NCBI RefSeq assembly: GCF_033097365.1 | Contig: NZ_AP028461.1 | Location: 3,472,001 to 3,536,000, forward strand | DNA length: 64,000 bases | From: Actinoplanes sichuanensis | GTDB lineage: Bacteria > Actinomycetota > Actinomycetes > Mycobacteriales > Micromonosporaceae | Direction: 5' to 3' | Shown: positions 50,429 through 59,918 of the stretch, in pieces | Numbering within the stretch: the first letter of the stretch is position 1 | How the letters are laid out: each line of letters starts with the position of its first letter | Program-made: the position numbers and the translations under genes | Notes under the pieces: model-generated | Databases searched by the model: none | Told to the model about the DNA's origin: nothing | What the model saw: only the letters and a program-made list of their open reading frames with translations

Positions 50429-52891
50429 TCACCGGCAGTTGTCGACGTGAAACGGATCGACCGCCCGCATCACCGCGAACAGCTTCCCGGCGGCATCCCC
50501 ATGCCGAGCCGCCCGCACCGGATCACCACCGACGAGCGCGGCGGCCAAACCGGCGTGCGCGACCGCCTCCTCATACCGCGCATCGATACGCTGAGCCAGC
50601 TCCAAAGCCTGCCGATGCAACCCCACCGCGGCCTCCACATCCCCGGCCCGCAGCGCCGTACCGCCGAGCCGGTTGAGAGCCAGACACCGCCCCTGCGGAC
50701 TACCCGACCGCTCCGTACGCCGCACCGCGGCCTCATGCAGACGCCGAGCCTCACCCACATCACCGACATGCAGATGAACGATGCCGATCTCCGCCAACAC
50801 CTCCGCCGCACCGGTCTCATTACCGGCCGCCTCGAAATGGGCGAGCGCCCGCCGCAACAGCAACGGCGCCACCACCCAGTGACCCAACCGCGAATGCGCC
50901 CGACCCAGCTCGAACAGGATGAAAGCCCACCGATAGCCCTCACCACCCAGATCCGCCCGATGACACGCCGCCCGCCGCAGATGATCCAGCGCGGCACCGT
51001 ACCGACCGAGCGCCGTATGGCACTCACCGAGCAGCCGCAGAGCATTGGCCCGATTGATCGCCAGACGCCGCCGCACCGCCTCGCCCTCCCCCGGGTCAGC
51101 GGGCTGCGCCAGCACCCAGTCCCCGTGCGCGACCACCTCGTCGAACCGGCCACTCTGCATGTCCAGCGTCATCAGATTCACCCGGGTGAGCAACTCCGCC
51201 GTCGTAGCACCGGTCGCCCGCCACAACTCCAGAGCATGACCGACATGCTCTCGGGTCTGCGCCATCCGACCTGACCGGGCATAGGCACCGGCCAGATAGT
51301 TGTGCGCCATCGCGGTCAGGTCCGCGTCACCCAGACGCCGCGCCGCGGCCAACGCCGCCTGCTGCACGGTGATCAGAATCCCGGCGTTACCGCGCCGCCA
51401 GTGGAACCCCCAGACCGCACGAGCCAGCAGACACACCAACCGATCCATCCCGAACCGCTCCGCCGACCCGATCGCCGCCAGCACATTGCGCCACTCCGCC
51501 TCCTCCCACCGGGTCCGCTCCACCTCGGAGACGAAGACACGACGATGGAAAGACACCGGCCCCCACCCCGGCGTGTGCAACCCGTCGATCACCGTGCCGT
51601 CCGGCAGATCGGTGACCATCGAATGCAGGTAGTACTCCAGCAGACGCCGCGCGGCCGCCCGCCGCACCGGCTCCTCATCCACCTCGGCCGCCAACCGACC
51701 GGCGTAGTCACGCACCAGATCGTGCAGCCGATACCGCCGCTCACCCCGTTCGTGCAGCAGATGCGCGTCGAGCAGTTCCTCCACCGCTGGGCCGACGGAG
51801 GCGGAGGTGCCACCGGTCAGCGCCGCCGCCGCGTACTCGTCGAAGTCCTCACCGCTGAGCAGCCCCAACCGCCGCAGCAGCTCCGCAGCCGGCCCGGTGA
51901 GCTGCCGGTACGACAACGTCAACGCGGCCGCCACGGTCATCCCCTCGGCGGCCAACTCGACCACCGGCGGCTGCGCGTTACGCAGCCGCTCGGCCAGGTC
52001 GGCCACCGTCCACGCCGGCCGGTACCGCAGCCGGGCCGCGGTCAGACTCAGCGCCAGCGGCAGATTCCCGCACAGCCCGGCGACCTCGTGGGCGTAACGG
52101 TGCTGCCCCACCATCCGCTTGGCACCGATCACCCCGGCGAGCAGCGACACCGCCTCGGACTCATCGAGCGGATCGAGGGTGACATGCTCATCGGCGTCCA
52201 GCCCCACCAGACGACGCCGACTGGTCACCAGCACGAGCGCCGATGACAGCCCCGGCAGCAGCGGCCGCACCTGCGCGCTGCCCGCGACGTTGTCCAGCAC
52301 GACCACGATCCGCGCGCCGGCCAGCTCGGTACGCCACCGGGCGACCCGACCGTCCACGTCGTCGGGCAACTCGCCGGCCGGCACACCGAGCTGCCCGAGC
52401 AGCAGCCCCAGCGCCACCGACGTCTCGACGGGTGCCTGCGTGCTGTGCCCGTGCAGGTCCACGAACAGCTGCGCACCCGGGTAGCGGTCCGCGACCTGGT
52501 GGGCCACCTCCAGAACCAGCGCGGTCTTGCCCACCCCGGCCATCCCGTCGACGGCGACGACCAGCGGCCGATCGCGCCGACGGCGGTCGACGGTGGACAG
52601 CAGCCGCGCCAGCTCCCCGGACCGCCCGCGGAAATGCGGGGCCGGCCGGGGCAGGCAGTGCACCGCCGGGCGCTCAGCGGGCGGGAAACCGGCCCGCACG
52701 AAGCTGTCCCGCTGCGTGCCCTCCAACCCGAAGGCATCCGCGAGCAACCGCGCCGACGCCGGCCGGGGCACCTGGACCCGTCCGGCCTCGAGTTCACGGA
52801 TCGTACGCACGCTGATCCCGGCGCGTCCGGCCAGCTCCTCCTGTGTGAGCCCCAGCCGCCGCCGGTGATCCACTACGAGTAGTCCGAACAT
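50429..52891 (-). CDS. XRE-HTH / NB-ARC / TPR STAND regulator
   Basis: 820 aa from ATG 52891 (GGGGGG upstream). An XRE helix-turn-helix (RRRLGLTQEELAGRAGISVRTIRELEAGR, about 10-38) precedes an NB-ARC domain with Walker A GMAGVGKTAL (116-125), Walker B-like RIVVVLDNV and the GLPLAL-type block GNLPLALSL. The C-terminal ~380 residues are TPR helices (ALDHLRRAACHRADLGGEG, EARRLHEAAVRR and others). This AfsR/SARP-related architecture of streptomycetes usually regulates secondary metabolism or development, or acts as an NLR-like sensor. Possible control of the small secreted gene downstream. Confidence 0.9.
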   Translation of the reverse strand: MFGLLVVDHRRRLGLTQEELAGRAGISVRTIRELEAGRVQVPRPASARLLADAFGLEGTQRDSFVRAGFPPAERPAVHCLPRPAPHFRGRSGELARLLSTVDRRRRDRPLVVAVDGMAGVGKTALVLEVAHQVADRYPGAQLFVDLHGHSTQAPVETSVALGLLLGQLGVPAGELPDDVDGRVARWRTELAGARIVVVLDNVAGSAQVRPLLPGLSSALVLVTSRRRLVGLDADEHVTLDPLDESEAVSLLAGVIGAKRMVGQHRYAHEVAGLCGNLPLALSLTAARLRYRPAWTVADLAERLRNAQPPVVELAAEGMTVAAALTLSYRQLTGPAAELLRRLGLLSGEDFDEYAAAALTGGTSASVGPAVEELLDAHLLHERGERRYRLHDLVRDYAGRLAAEVDEEPVRRAAARRLLEYYLHSMVTDLPDGTVIDGLHTPGWGPVSFHRRVFVSEVERTRWEEAEWRNVLAAIGSAERFGMDRLVCLLARAVWGFHWRRGNAGILITVQQAALAAARRLGDADLTAMAHNYLAGAYARSGRMAQTREHVGHALELWRATGATTAELLTRVNLMTLDMQSGRFDEVVAHGDWVLAQPADPGEGEAVRRRLAINRANALRLLGECHTALGRYGAALDHLRRAACHRADLGGEGYRWAFILFELGRAHSRLGHWVVAPLLLRRALAHFEAAGNETGAAEVLAEIGIVHLHVGDVGEARRLHEAAVRRTERSGSPQGRCLALNRLGGTALRAGDVEAAVGLHRQALELAQRIDARYEEAVAHAGLAAALVGGDPVRAARHGDAAGKLFAVMRAVDPFHVDNCR

Positions 52892-52956
52892 GGGCCCCCC
52901 AAGCCGTCCGGCTATGGCTAACCAGTCTCCCAAGCATCGGCAAATGTCACTTTAAT

Positions 52957-53022
52957 GTCGGCGAAGCCGTCCTCAGGGGGTTCAGGTGCGGCTTGCCGCA
53001 CTGCCTCTAGGGCATCCTAGGA
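52957..53022 (+). repeat. ~68-bp structured repeat, copy B
   Basis: Same opening GTCGGCGAAGCCGTCCT, same GTGCGGCTTGCCGCAC hairpin and CATCCTAGGA end as copy A at 48214, with small insertions. Both copies have the same orientation and enclose 4.7 kb of genes. Confidence 0.6.
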
Positions 53023-53316
53023 AACTAGTCGAATCGCCTCGGCCCGCGCCCCGCGGGCAAGCCGTCCTCCAGAGGCCGACAATGGGCGGATTTTCGTGGC
53101 GCGGGTCGGCCCGGTGGAGTTGGTTGGAGATTCACCGGCTCCGACCCCTACAGACTCCAGTACCGCTACCCGGACAGCGTCCAGATCGGCCGACGACCAC
53201 GGCCTCGCACCCAGGACCCGCAGCCGCGCGGACTGCTCGACGAGCGCCTGTGGATCGTGTTCCGCCTGTCCGGTGACCACGACCTGGCGGCGGCCACGCG
53301 CGGTCTGCGGGGGCTC
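53023..53316 (+). other. Intergenic stretch with possible gene remnant
   Basis: About 290 bp without a convincing gene. On the plus strand around 53140-53320 one frame reads FTGSDPYRLQYRYPDSVQIG and later LLDERLWIVFRLSGDHDLAAA, which looks protein-like but lacks a start and a proper end. Probably a truncated fragment. Confidence 0.3.
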
Positions 53317-53982
53317 TCAGCCGGGCGCGTTCCAGACCAGGGGCGCTCGATGGGTCCAGGCGTCGCCCTCGATCGTCTGGACGAGGAACCGGGCGAGGTC
53401 GGCGCGGTTGATCCGTGCGCCGGGCACTTCGGTGCCGGCTAAGGCGGCCCGCACGGGGCCACCGGCGGGTTCGTCGGTCAGGGCCACGGCGCGGGCCAGG
53501 GTCCAGTCGATGCCGGACGAGGCGCGGACGACCTGGTCGACGCCGGTGTGGTCGGCGAAGCCTGCCTTGATGTTCGACAGCTTGATGAACGCTTTGACCA
53601 GCGGGTTGAGCCGGCCCCAGTCGTCGCCCGCGCCCTGCGTGGATGTCAGCACGATGCGGCGGATGCCCTGCTCGCCCATGACGGTGAGCGTGTGGCGGGC
53701 GGCGACGGTCATGAACATCGGTGGGCTGACCGGCTTGGCCCACGGGTTGTCGGAGGCGCGGGCGTTGGACAGCACGCTGATCACCGCCTCGGTGCCTTCG
53801 GCGGCCCGGCGGATGTCGTCGATGTTCGCCGGGGTGCCCGGGATCAGCTCGACGCCGGCCGGTGCCTGCACCTTGTCGGGGTTGCGGACGAGAGCGCGGA
53901 CGCGGTGGCCGCGCTGAGCCGCGTACGCCAGCGCGTGAGCGCCGGTGCGGCCGCTGCCGCCGAGTACCAGGAGGTCGGTCAT
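53317..53982 (-). CDS. NAD(P)-binding NmrA-like oxidoreductase
   Basis: 221 aa. LLVLGGSGRTGAHALAYAAQRGHRVRALVRNPDKV is the Rossmann GGSGxTG start and NADP-type second strand; VLTSTQGAGDDW and INRADLARFLVQTIEG are the SDR_a5/NmrA pattern. Second gene of an operon with a DsbA-family protein (5-bp gap), divergent from an HxlR regulator, suggesting redox or quinone stress response. Confidence 0.88.
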   Translation of the reverse strand: MTDLLVLGGSGRTGAHALAYAAQRGHRVRALVRNPDKVQAPAGVELIPGTPANIDDIRRAAEGTEAVISVLSNARASDNPWAKPVSPPMFMTVAARHTLTVMGEQGIRRIVLTSTQGAGDDWGRLNPLVKAFIKLSNIKAGFADHTGVDQVVRASSGIDWTLARAVALTDEPAGGPVRAALAGTEVPGARINRADLARFLVQTIEGDAWTHRAPLVWNAPG

Positions 53983-53987
53983 GGTGA

Positions 53988-54674
53988 TCAAATGCCTTTC
54001 GCGGAGACCGGAGCATCGCCGAGGCGGGTGCGCGGGCGGCCGGCGTCCCAGACCTTGCGCAGCAGCTCAAGGAGGCTGTCGCTGTCCTGGGCGCCGGGCA
54101 CGACGTAGCGACCGTCGACGACGATGAACGGCGCACCGGTCGCCCCCAGGCGCCGGGCGCGGGCCGCGTCGTCGCGAACCTGCCTTCGGTAGCGGTGGTC
54201 GGTGAGGGCCTGGCGGGTCTGCTCGCGGTCCAGGCCGAGTCCGTCGGCGAGCCCCAGCAGGTCGTCCAGGGAGAAGACCGGCTCGGCCCGGCCGAAGTAG
54301 ATGGTGAAGATCGCGTCCCAGGCCTCGCGGTTCCTACCCTGGGCACTGGCGTGGGCGAGGAACTCGTGCGCCAGATCGGTGTTGCCGACCCTGTTGTCCA
54401 GCACCCGGTACGGCGTCAGCCCTTCACTCTCGGCGATTCTCTCGATCCGCCGGGTCGCGGTCTCGGCCTGGCCGCCTCCCACGCCGTGCCGGCGGAGCAG
54501 GGCCTCGCGGACGGAGAGGGTCTCTCCCTCGGGAAAGCTGCTGCTGAGCGGGAACGAGTGGTGGACCAGGTCGACCTCATCGGCGTGCTCGAACCGCTCG
54601 ATGGCCCTAGCCGTCCGGTGGTTCCCCAGGCCGCACCAGGGGCAGGTCACCTCGGACCAAATATCCACCTTCAT
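53988..54674 (-). CDS. DsbA-family (FrnE-like) oxidoreductase
   Basis: 228 aa. CPWC at residues 11-14 (SEVTCPWCGLGNHR) is the thioredoxin-fold active site; the helical insert and final GATGAPFIVVDGRYVVPGAQ (cis-Pro loop) match FrnE/2-hydroxychromene isomerase-like DsbA proteins of the cytoplasm. ATG 54674 has GGAGG 6 nt upstream. Cotranscribed with the NmrA-like gene. Confidence 0.9.
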   Translation of the reverse strand: MKVDIWSEVTCPWCGLGNHRTARAIERFEHADEVDLVHHSFPLSSSFPEGETLSVREALLRRHGVGGGQAETATRRIERIAESEGLTPYRVLDNRVGNTDLAHEFLAHASAQGRNREAWDAIFTIYFGRAEPVFSLDDLLGLADGLGLDREQTRQALTDHRYRRQVRDDAARARRLGATGAPFIVVDGRYVVPGAQDSDSLLELLRKVWDAGRPRTRLGDAPVSAKGI

Positions 54675-54779
54675 CACATACCTCCATTTCTTACAACTTG
54701 TGTGTAGCGCAACGGTAGGCCAGCATGGAGGGCGATACAAAAGGCACATTCGTGTGCGTGCCGGAGAGGAATGTGCGTG

Positions 54780-55190
54780 ATGGAGACGGTCGACGGAGCA
54801 GAGGCGCCGGCAGCGGCGGCGATCGGGCCGTGCGCGGCCATCCCCGCCGAGCACATGGACTTCATCCGCCAGACCCTCGACCGCGTCGGCGACAAGTGGA
54901 GCCTGCTGATCATCGCGGTCCTGGAGTCCGGACCGCTGCGCTACACCGACCTGCAGCGGCAGGTCCCCGGCATCTCCCAGCGCATGCTCAGCCTCACGCT
55001 TCGCCAGCTCGGGCAGGACGGGCTGATCACCCGCACCGCCTATGCGGAGGTCCCGCCGCGCGTCGAGTACACCCTCGCCCCGCTGGGCCGCGGCCTGCAC
55101 GAGATCGTCACCTCGCTCATCGGCTGGGCCGCCGACCACCACGACGAGATCCGCGCCAACCGCGAGCGCGCCGCGACGACAGGTTCCTGA
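54780..55190 (+). CDS. HxlR-family transcriptional regulator
   Basis: 136 aa from ATG 54780; ATG 54771 lies too near AGAGGA. LDRVGDKWSLLIIAVLESGPLRYTDLQRQVPGISQRMLSLTLRQLGQDGLITRTAYAEVPPRVEYTLAPLG is a complete HxlR winged helix. A cysteine near residue 18 (IGPCAA) could sense thiol-reactive compounds, as in related MarR/HxlR proteins. Divergent from the DsbA-NmrA operon, its presumed target. Confidence 0.9.
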   Translation: METVDGAEAPAAAAIGPCAAIPAEHMDFIRQTLDRVGDKWSLLIIAVLESGPLRYTDLQRQVPGISQRMLSLTLRQLGQDGLITRTAYAEVPPRVEYTLAPLGRGLHEIVTSLIGWAADHHDEIRANRERAATTGS

Positions 55191-55277
55191 CCGTCCCCGA
55201 ACAGCCGCGGCCGACCGGGGCGTCCGCGCTGCGGCGAGGGGCCGGTGGGCGGCCACGTCACACCGTTCAGCCCTGAC

Positions 55278-55305
55278 GAACTGTACCGACCAGTCGGTAC
55301 AGTTC
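55278..55305. promoter_or_regulatory. TetR operator before the MFS gene
   Basis: GAACTGTACCGAC and GTCGGTACAGTTC are perfect 13-bp arms with a CA centre, ending 5 bp before the MFS ATG. The GTACCGACC/GGTCGGTAC core is common among TetR operators of efflux genes. The TetR gene at 56824 is the obvious binder. Confidence 0.8.
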
Positions 55306-55309
55306 GGGG

Positions 55310-56809
55310 ATGCTCCTGTCACCGACCGACGCCCCACCACGGCGCCGCTGGGCCGCCCTCGCCGTCCTGGCCGCCGCGGTGCTGCTGCTCGCCATCGACA
55401 ACACCGTGCTGGCCCTGGCCGTACCCGCGCTCACCGCCGACCTGTCCCCCACCGCCGAGCAGGTCCTCTGGATCGGTGACATCTACTCGCTGGCCCTGGC
55501 CGGGCTGCTGGTGCTGATGGGCAACCTGGCCGACCGGTTCGGCCGCAAGCGGATCCTGCTGCTCGGCGCGACCGCGTTCGGGGTGGTGTCGCTGCTGGCC
55601 GCGTTCGCCGGGAGCCCGGAGCAGCTGATCGCGGCCCGGCTGGCGCTCGGCGTGGCGGGGGCCACCCTGATGCCGTCGACGCTGTCGCTGATCCGCAACC
55701 TGTTCCCCGACGACACCGAGCGGGCCCGGGCCATCGCCATCTGGTCGACCGCCTTCGGCGCCGGCTCCGCGATCGGCCCGCTGACCGGTGGTTTCCTGCT
55801 GGAGCATTTCTGGTGGGGCTCGGTCTTCCTGATCAACGTGCCGGTGATGATCCTGGTCCTGGTCTCCGGATGGTTGCTGCTGCCGGAATCCCGCGACCCC
55901 GAGCCGGGCCGCTTCGACGTGCTCTCGGCGGCCCTGTCGATGGCCGCGATCGTCCCGCTGGTCTTCGCGATCAAACACGTCGCCGGCCACGGCCTCGACC
56001 CGGTCACCATCGGATGCGTGCTGGCCGGCACGATCGCCGGAATGCTGTTCGTGCGCCGGCAACGGCGGCTCGACCAGCCGATGCTCGACGTGGAACTGTT
56101 CCGCAGCCCGGCGTTCTCCGGCGCGGTCGCCGCCAACGTGATCGCCATCTTCGCACTGACCGGACTGCTGTTCTTCTTCTCCCAGTACCTTCAACTCGCC
56201 CGCGGCCACAGCCCCCTGGAGGCGGGCCTGGCCGAGCTCCCGGCGACGCTCGCCTCGATCGCCGTCGTCGCGCTGATCGGCGTCGCGGTGACCCGACTGG
56301 GCCGCGGCCGGGCCATCGCCGTGGGTCTCGCGGCGGCCGCCGCCGGCCTCGCACTGGTCGCGGCGGCCGCGCATGGCCCGTACCTCTGGTTGGGTCTCGC
56401 TCTGATCCCCATCGGTCTGGGCATCGGCCTGGCGATGACGCTGACCGGCGACGCCATCGTCTCCGCGGCGCCGCCGCGCAAGGCCGGCTCGGTGTCGGCG
56501 ATCACCGAGGCCGCCAACGAGCTCGGCGTCGTCCTCGGCATCGCGGTCCTCGGGTCGCTGGTGTCGTTCGTCTACCGCGACGCCGTGACCATCCCTTCCG
56601 GCCTGTCGGCCGAGGACACCGCGGCGGTACGGGACTCGCTCGGCCCGGCACTGCGGGTGCTGGGCCCACAGTCGCCCGCCGCCGACGCCGCCCGCGACGC
56701 GTTCATCGCCGGCATGCAGGTCACGTCCCTGGTCGCGGCCGCGCTGACGTTCGCCGCCGCACTGGTGGCGTGGCGACTGATCCCGTCGCCGCGCACACCC
56801 CGGGCGTAG
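55310..56809 (+). CDS. MFS multidrug exporter (EmrB/QacA type, 14 TM)
   Basis: 499 aa. Helix 1 starts RRRWAALAVLAAAVLLLAIDNTVLALAVPALTADL with the family's LD-N-TV motif variant; GNLADRFGRKRILLLG is the A motif, and AIGPLTGGFLLEHFWWGSVFLINVP the C motif (GP..GG). About 14 membrane spans. Operator overlaps its start region; TetR gene 14 bp downstream. Drug or antiseptic export is typical. Confidence 0.92.
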   Translation: MLLSPTDAPPRRRWAALAVLAAAVLLLAIDNTVLALAVPALTADLSPTAEQVLWIGDIYSLALAGLLVLMGNLADRFGRKRILLLGATAFGVVSLLAAFAGSPEQLIAARLALGVAGATLMPSTLSLIRNLFPDDTERARAIAIWSTAFGAGSAIGPLTGGFLLEHFWWGSVFLINVPVMILVLVSGWLLLPESRDPEPGRFDVLSAALSMAAIVPLVFAIKHVAGHGLDPVTIGCVLAGTIAGMLFVRRQRRLDQPMLDVELFRSPAFSGAVAANVIAIFALTGLLFFFSQYLQLARGHSPLEAGLAELPATLASIAVVALIGVAVTRLGRGRAIAVGLAAAAAGLALVAAAAHGPYLWLGLALIPIGLGIGLAMTLTGDAIVSAAPPRKAGSVSAITEAANELGVVLGIAVLGSLVSFVYRDAVTIPSGLSAEDTAAVRDSLGPALRVLGPQSPAADAARDAFIAGMQVTSLVAAALTFAAALVAWRLIPSPRTPRA

Positions 56810-56823
56810 GTAGGTTGTCGGAC

Positions 56824-57423
56824 GTGGGACGCACAGCGGGCCGGTCACCGGAGGAGACGAGGCGGGCGCTGCTGGCGGCCGCCGCCGAGGCGATCCGGGT
56901 GCGCGGCATCCACGCCTCACTGGACGAGATCGCCCGCTTCGCCGGAGTCTCCAAAGGCGGGCTGATCTACCACTTCGCCAGCAAGGACGACCTGATCATG
57001 GCCCTGGTCCACGCGGAGCTGGCCGCGTTCCAGGCCGCCGTCGACGCCGAGTCGGATCCGGCCGACACCGCACCCGGCCGTCTGACCCGCGCCTACATCC
57101 GCGCCGTGCTCGCGCCGGGCACCGACGACGAGGCCCGCGAGTCGCTGGCCCTGATCACCCAGCTGATGACCCTGCCCGCGGTCGCCGACGTGGCCCGGGC
57201 CGACGCCGAGCGCATCGAGGCCGCCCTGGTCGCCGACGGCCTCCCGGAGGACGTGCTGGCCCTGGTGGTGGCCGCGGCCGACGGCATGAGCAGCGCCCCG
57301 CTGTGGGGCGGCTCGGCCCGCACTCCGGCCCACCGCCGGCTCGCCGACCGCCTGATCCACCTGACCCGCCACCCGGCGCTGTGGGAGTCGCTGCCCTGGC
57401 CTACCGGCCGAGAGGGCGCCTGA
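56824..57423 (+). CDS. TetR-family repressor of the MFS exporter
   Basis: 199 aa, GTG start. HTH: GIHASLDEIARFAGVSKGGLIYHFASKDDLIMALV (about 29-63). The ligand domain (TetR_C_6-like) has EAALVADGLPEDVLALVVAAADGMSSAPLWG. Same strand directly after the exporter, so autoregulated through the shared operator at 55278. Confidence 0.9.
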   Translation: MGRTAGRSPEETRRALLAAAAEAIRVRGIHASLDEIARFAGVSKGGLIYHFASKDDLIMALVHAELAAFQAAVDAESDPADTAPGRLTRAYIRAVLAPGTDDEARESLALITQLMTLPAVADVARADAERIEAALVADGLPEDVLALVVAAADGMSSAPLWGGSARTPAHRRLADRLIHLTRHPALWESLPWPTGREGA

Positions 57424-57444
57424 TGCATCGGCCCCCGCCGTGGC

Positions 57445-57605
57445 GCGCGTGGGGCTTGTGGTGGCGGCCCGGCTGAGCAGGTCCATGCCGACCATGTCGT
57501 CGCTGACGCCGGTCGCGGTGACGATCACGAGGAACAGTCGGCCGACGATCTTCTTGCCGGCATCGATGCCCTGGGTGTCCCGGATGAATCTCGACCGACC
57601 GCCGT
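57445..57605 (-). pseudogene. IS5-type transposase fragment
   Basis: The minus strand reads GIDAGKKIVGR, followed after a deletion by LVIVTATGVSDDMVGMDLLSRA. This matches the transposase region YDAGKKxxGRKR...VTAAxVxDxxGAxxLL of IS5/IS4-like elements, with the central DDE portion missing. No ends visible. Confidence 0.45.
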
Positions 57606-57657
57606 GGGCTGGATGAGACCTGCCGGCCGCGCCGAGCGGTCCGGTCATACTGAGCTC

Positions 57658-58191
57658 GTGGAAGCGCAGCTGGAGTGGTGGGCCAACAGTTCGTTCGCCT
57701 TCGGTCCGTTCCCGGTCGTTGTCGAGGACGTCCAGACCGGACGGCTGCGCCACACGACACACCTGGAGGATCTGCGGCAGACCCACGATCTCGATCCGGC
57801 ATTCACGCTGCGATTCGGCGACGACACCACGATCGAAGTCGTCGTAGGGCGACCTGACGACGAAGGGCGATTCTCTCTCACCGCGTTGGAGGAGACCGGC
57901 ACCGGAGAGTTCACCGAACCCGAAGACGTCGCGCTTACCGCGGCCTGGCTCACCGAACACGGCTTCGTCAACTCCCAGACGACATCCAGCTCCGGGGGCA
58001 ACGGGAGCCGCCTGTTCGAGAGAAACGACGGGTGGGAGGTCCGCTACCAGTGTGTTCTCGGCACCTGGACGCTGGAGCTGAAACCGCCGCAGGGCGCCTA
58101 CGTCGATTTCGCCCGGGTACGTGTCCGAACAACCCAGCCATGCTGGCACGAGGAACTCCCGGAACTGATCACCAGGCCCGCACCGCGGTAA
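57658..58191 (+). CDS. Hypothetical protein
   Basis: 177 aa from GTG 57658. Soluble, acidic, beta-rich; FGDDTTIEVVVGRPDDEGRFSLTALEETG and the C-terminal PQGAYVDFARVRVRTTQPCWHEELPEL are the best preserved-looking parts. No family recognised. Starts just after the transposase remnant. Confidence 0.55.
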   Translation: MEAQLEWWANSSFAFGPFPVVVEDVQTGRLRHTTHLEDLRQTHDLDPAFTLRFGDDTTIEVVVGRPDDEGRFSLTALEETGTGEFTEPEDVALTAAWLTEHGFVNSQTTSSSGGNGSRLFERNDGWEVRYQCVLGTWTLELKPPQGAYVDFARVRVRTTQPCWHEELPELITRPAPR

Positions 58192-58335
58192 CGAGCAGCA
58201 GTCCGCTCATAGCCACGAAGTGCAACATACTGACGGCATCCGGTATCGAGGTGTCGCGATTTCGAACCGCGTATCGGGTTCTGGTCAAGGCGATGACGCT
58301 GCATTTCTGCTTTCCCCGACCACAGGGAACCGAGT

Positions 58336-58953
58336 TCACGACTCGGCGGTAGCAGGCCGACCATGTGTTGCTTGCCGCCTCCGGTTGGCGACGAGGACGT
58401 AGAAGCAGCCCACCACTCCCACCGTCAACAGCGCCAATCCGCTGATGGCGTTAGCCATGTGGTTCGGCCAAGGCAGGATCGCGGGGGTGGTGAACCGACC
58501 GAGGACGAATGGCTCCAGCACGGCTCCGATGGGAACGACAAGCCGGGCCGCGATCCCCCACCAGTCCAGTCGGCGAGCGATCGCGCCCACCAGGCCGAGC
58601 GGTCCGCCCATGACCATCGCGGCCAGGAGCCAATACAGGTTCGCAGTCCAGACGTCCGGATCGAACATTCCGAAGGCGAGCCCCATGCCGTAGTGCACGA
58701 CGCAAGCGGTGAGCAGGGCGACGATGCCGGCGGCAACGGCCGAGGCGGGGCGGCGGACAAGCCACCCGGATATCACTGCCAGCCCTGCCCAGACCGTCCC
58801 TGCGTTGACCAGTTGGCTGAGGGTTAAGCGGCCGGCCAGCAGCGTGTCGGCCTTGCCTTCGAGCTGGCTCAAGGTCGTCACATTCGAGGCGAGCGACACC
58901 AGGGCGAGCGCAGTGGCGGCGACGATTACAAGGCTCCATCCCCGTCGATTCAT
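58336..58953 (-). CDS. Integral membrane protein of unknown function
   Basis: 205 aa with about five or six hydrophobic segments (8-28, 48-68, 72-95, 102-122, 135-155, 165-190), ATG start. Includes GMGLAFGMFDPDVWTANLYW between spans. No motif recognised. Region 58192-58335 upstream of its stop holds no gene. Confidence 0.6.
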   Translation of the reverse strand: MNRRGWSLVIVAATALALVSLASNVTTLSQLEGKADTLLAGRLTLSQLVNAGTVWAGLAVISGWLVRRPASAVAAGIVALLTACVVHYGMGLAFGMFDPDVWTANLYWLLAAMVMGGPLGLVGAIARRLDWWGIAARLVVPIGAVLEPFVLGRFTTPAILPWPNHMANAISGLALLTVGVVGCFYVLVANRRRQATHGRPATAES

Positions 58954-59108
58954 AGCCGAAGGTTACGGACTTGCCATTCCGCCCCTGCCGAGCGGTGGCC
59001 GGAGCGCAACGTCGCTGGGCGGCGTAGCCGGTCCAGGTCGCTCCGAGCGCAAGACCACCATCACTCAGTCGCGGGTTCGCATTCTCTGCTATTCGCGACG
59101 GCACAGGC

Positions 59109-59732
59109 TCACAGAGAGCTACTGAGCGTCAACGACTGGAAACGGAAACCACGCCCGGTGTCGACCGGGTGGAAGTCCACCACGTCGAAGCCGGCGTCGG
59201 TGACGAAGCCGAGCAGCTGCTCGTCGGTACGCCAGGAGAAGAACCGCGGCGGCACATGCTGGTCACCGTCGATCGGCCCCTCGGCACTCTCGGCGCCGCC
59301 GTACACACCGACGAACAGCAGACCACCCGGGCGCAGCACCGCCCGGATCGCCGCCAGCACCGCCGGGAGATCCCGGTTCGGCACGTGCAGCAGGCAATTC
59401 ATCGCGAACACGGCGTCGAACGATCCGTCCGGAAAGTCCAGGTGCAGGAAATCCCGCTCGTACGCCTCCAGCCCCTTGGCCCGGCAGTGCTCGACCATCA
59501 CCGGCGACAGATCGACCGCGACCACCGCCAGCCCCTGCTGCTGGAAGAACAGACTGTCCTGCCCGGTGCCCGCACCCACCTCGAGCAGCCGGGCCCCGGC
59601 CGCCAGCCGATCTTGGAAGGTCTGCCGCTCCACCAGCTTCCACGGCTCCTTGGTGAGACCGTCGCGCCACTCGGCGCCATTGTCGTACGCCTGCCGCAGG
59701 GACTCGAGGACCTCGCCATACCGCACCGTCAT
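59109..59732 (-). CDS. Class I SAM-dependent methyltransferase
   Basis: 207 aa from MTVRYGEV. GARLLEVGAGTGQDSLFFQQQGLAVVAVDLSPVMVEHCRAKG holds motif I and the acidic loop; FDAVFAMNCLLHVPNRDLPAVLAAIRAVLRPGGLLFVGVYGG is the post-I/II region. Similar to methyltransferase_11 proteins acting on small molecules. Confidence 0.9.
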   Translation of the reverse strand: MTVRYGEVLESLRQAYDNGAEWRDGLTKEPWKLVERQTFQDRLAAGARLLEVGAGTGQDSLFFQQQGLAVVAVDLSPVMVEHCRAKGLEAYERDFLHLDFPDGSFDAVFAMNCLLHVPNRDLPAVLAAIRAVLRPGGLLFVGVYGGAESAEGPIDGDQHVPPRFFSWRTDEQLLGFVTDAGFDVVDFHPVDTGRGFRFQSLTLSSSL

Positions 59733-59918
59733 GACGATCATTATCCGAGGCGGGACCACACGTCATGAGTCCGGATACCGAATCACGAAACCGGCGCCTG
59801 CTCCGGGCCAGGCCGCCACCAGTCGCAACGACGACCGGGAACACCGGTGGCTTGCATACGGGGGTCCATGACGGCAGGATCTCCCCATGATCAAAAGAAT
59901 CGAGCTTTCCGGTAACCG

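Noticed and set aside
55319..56920. 533-codon open frame opposite the MFS exporter
   Set aside because: Antisense to a clear membrane transporter; extreme Gln/Arg/Asp composition typical of GC-rich shadows.
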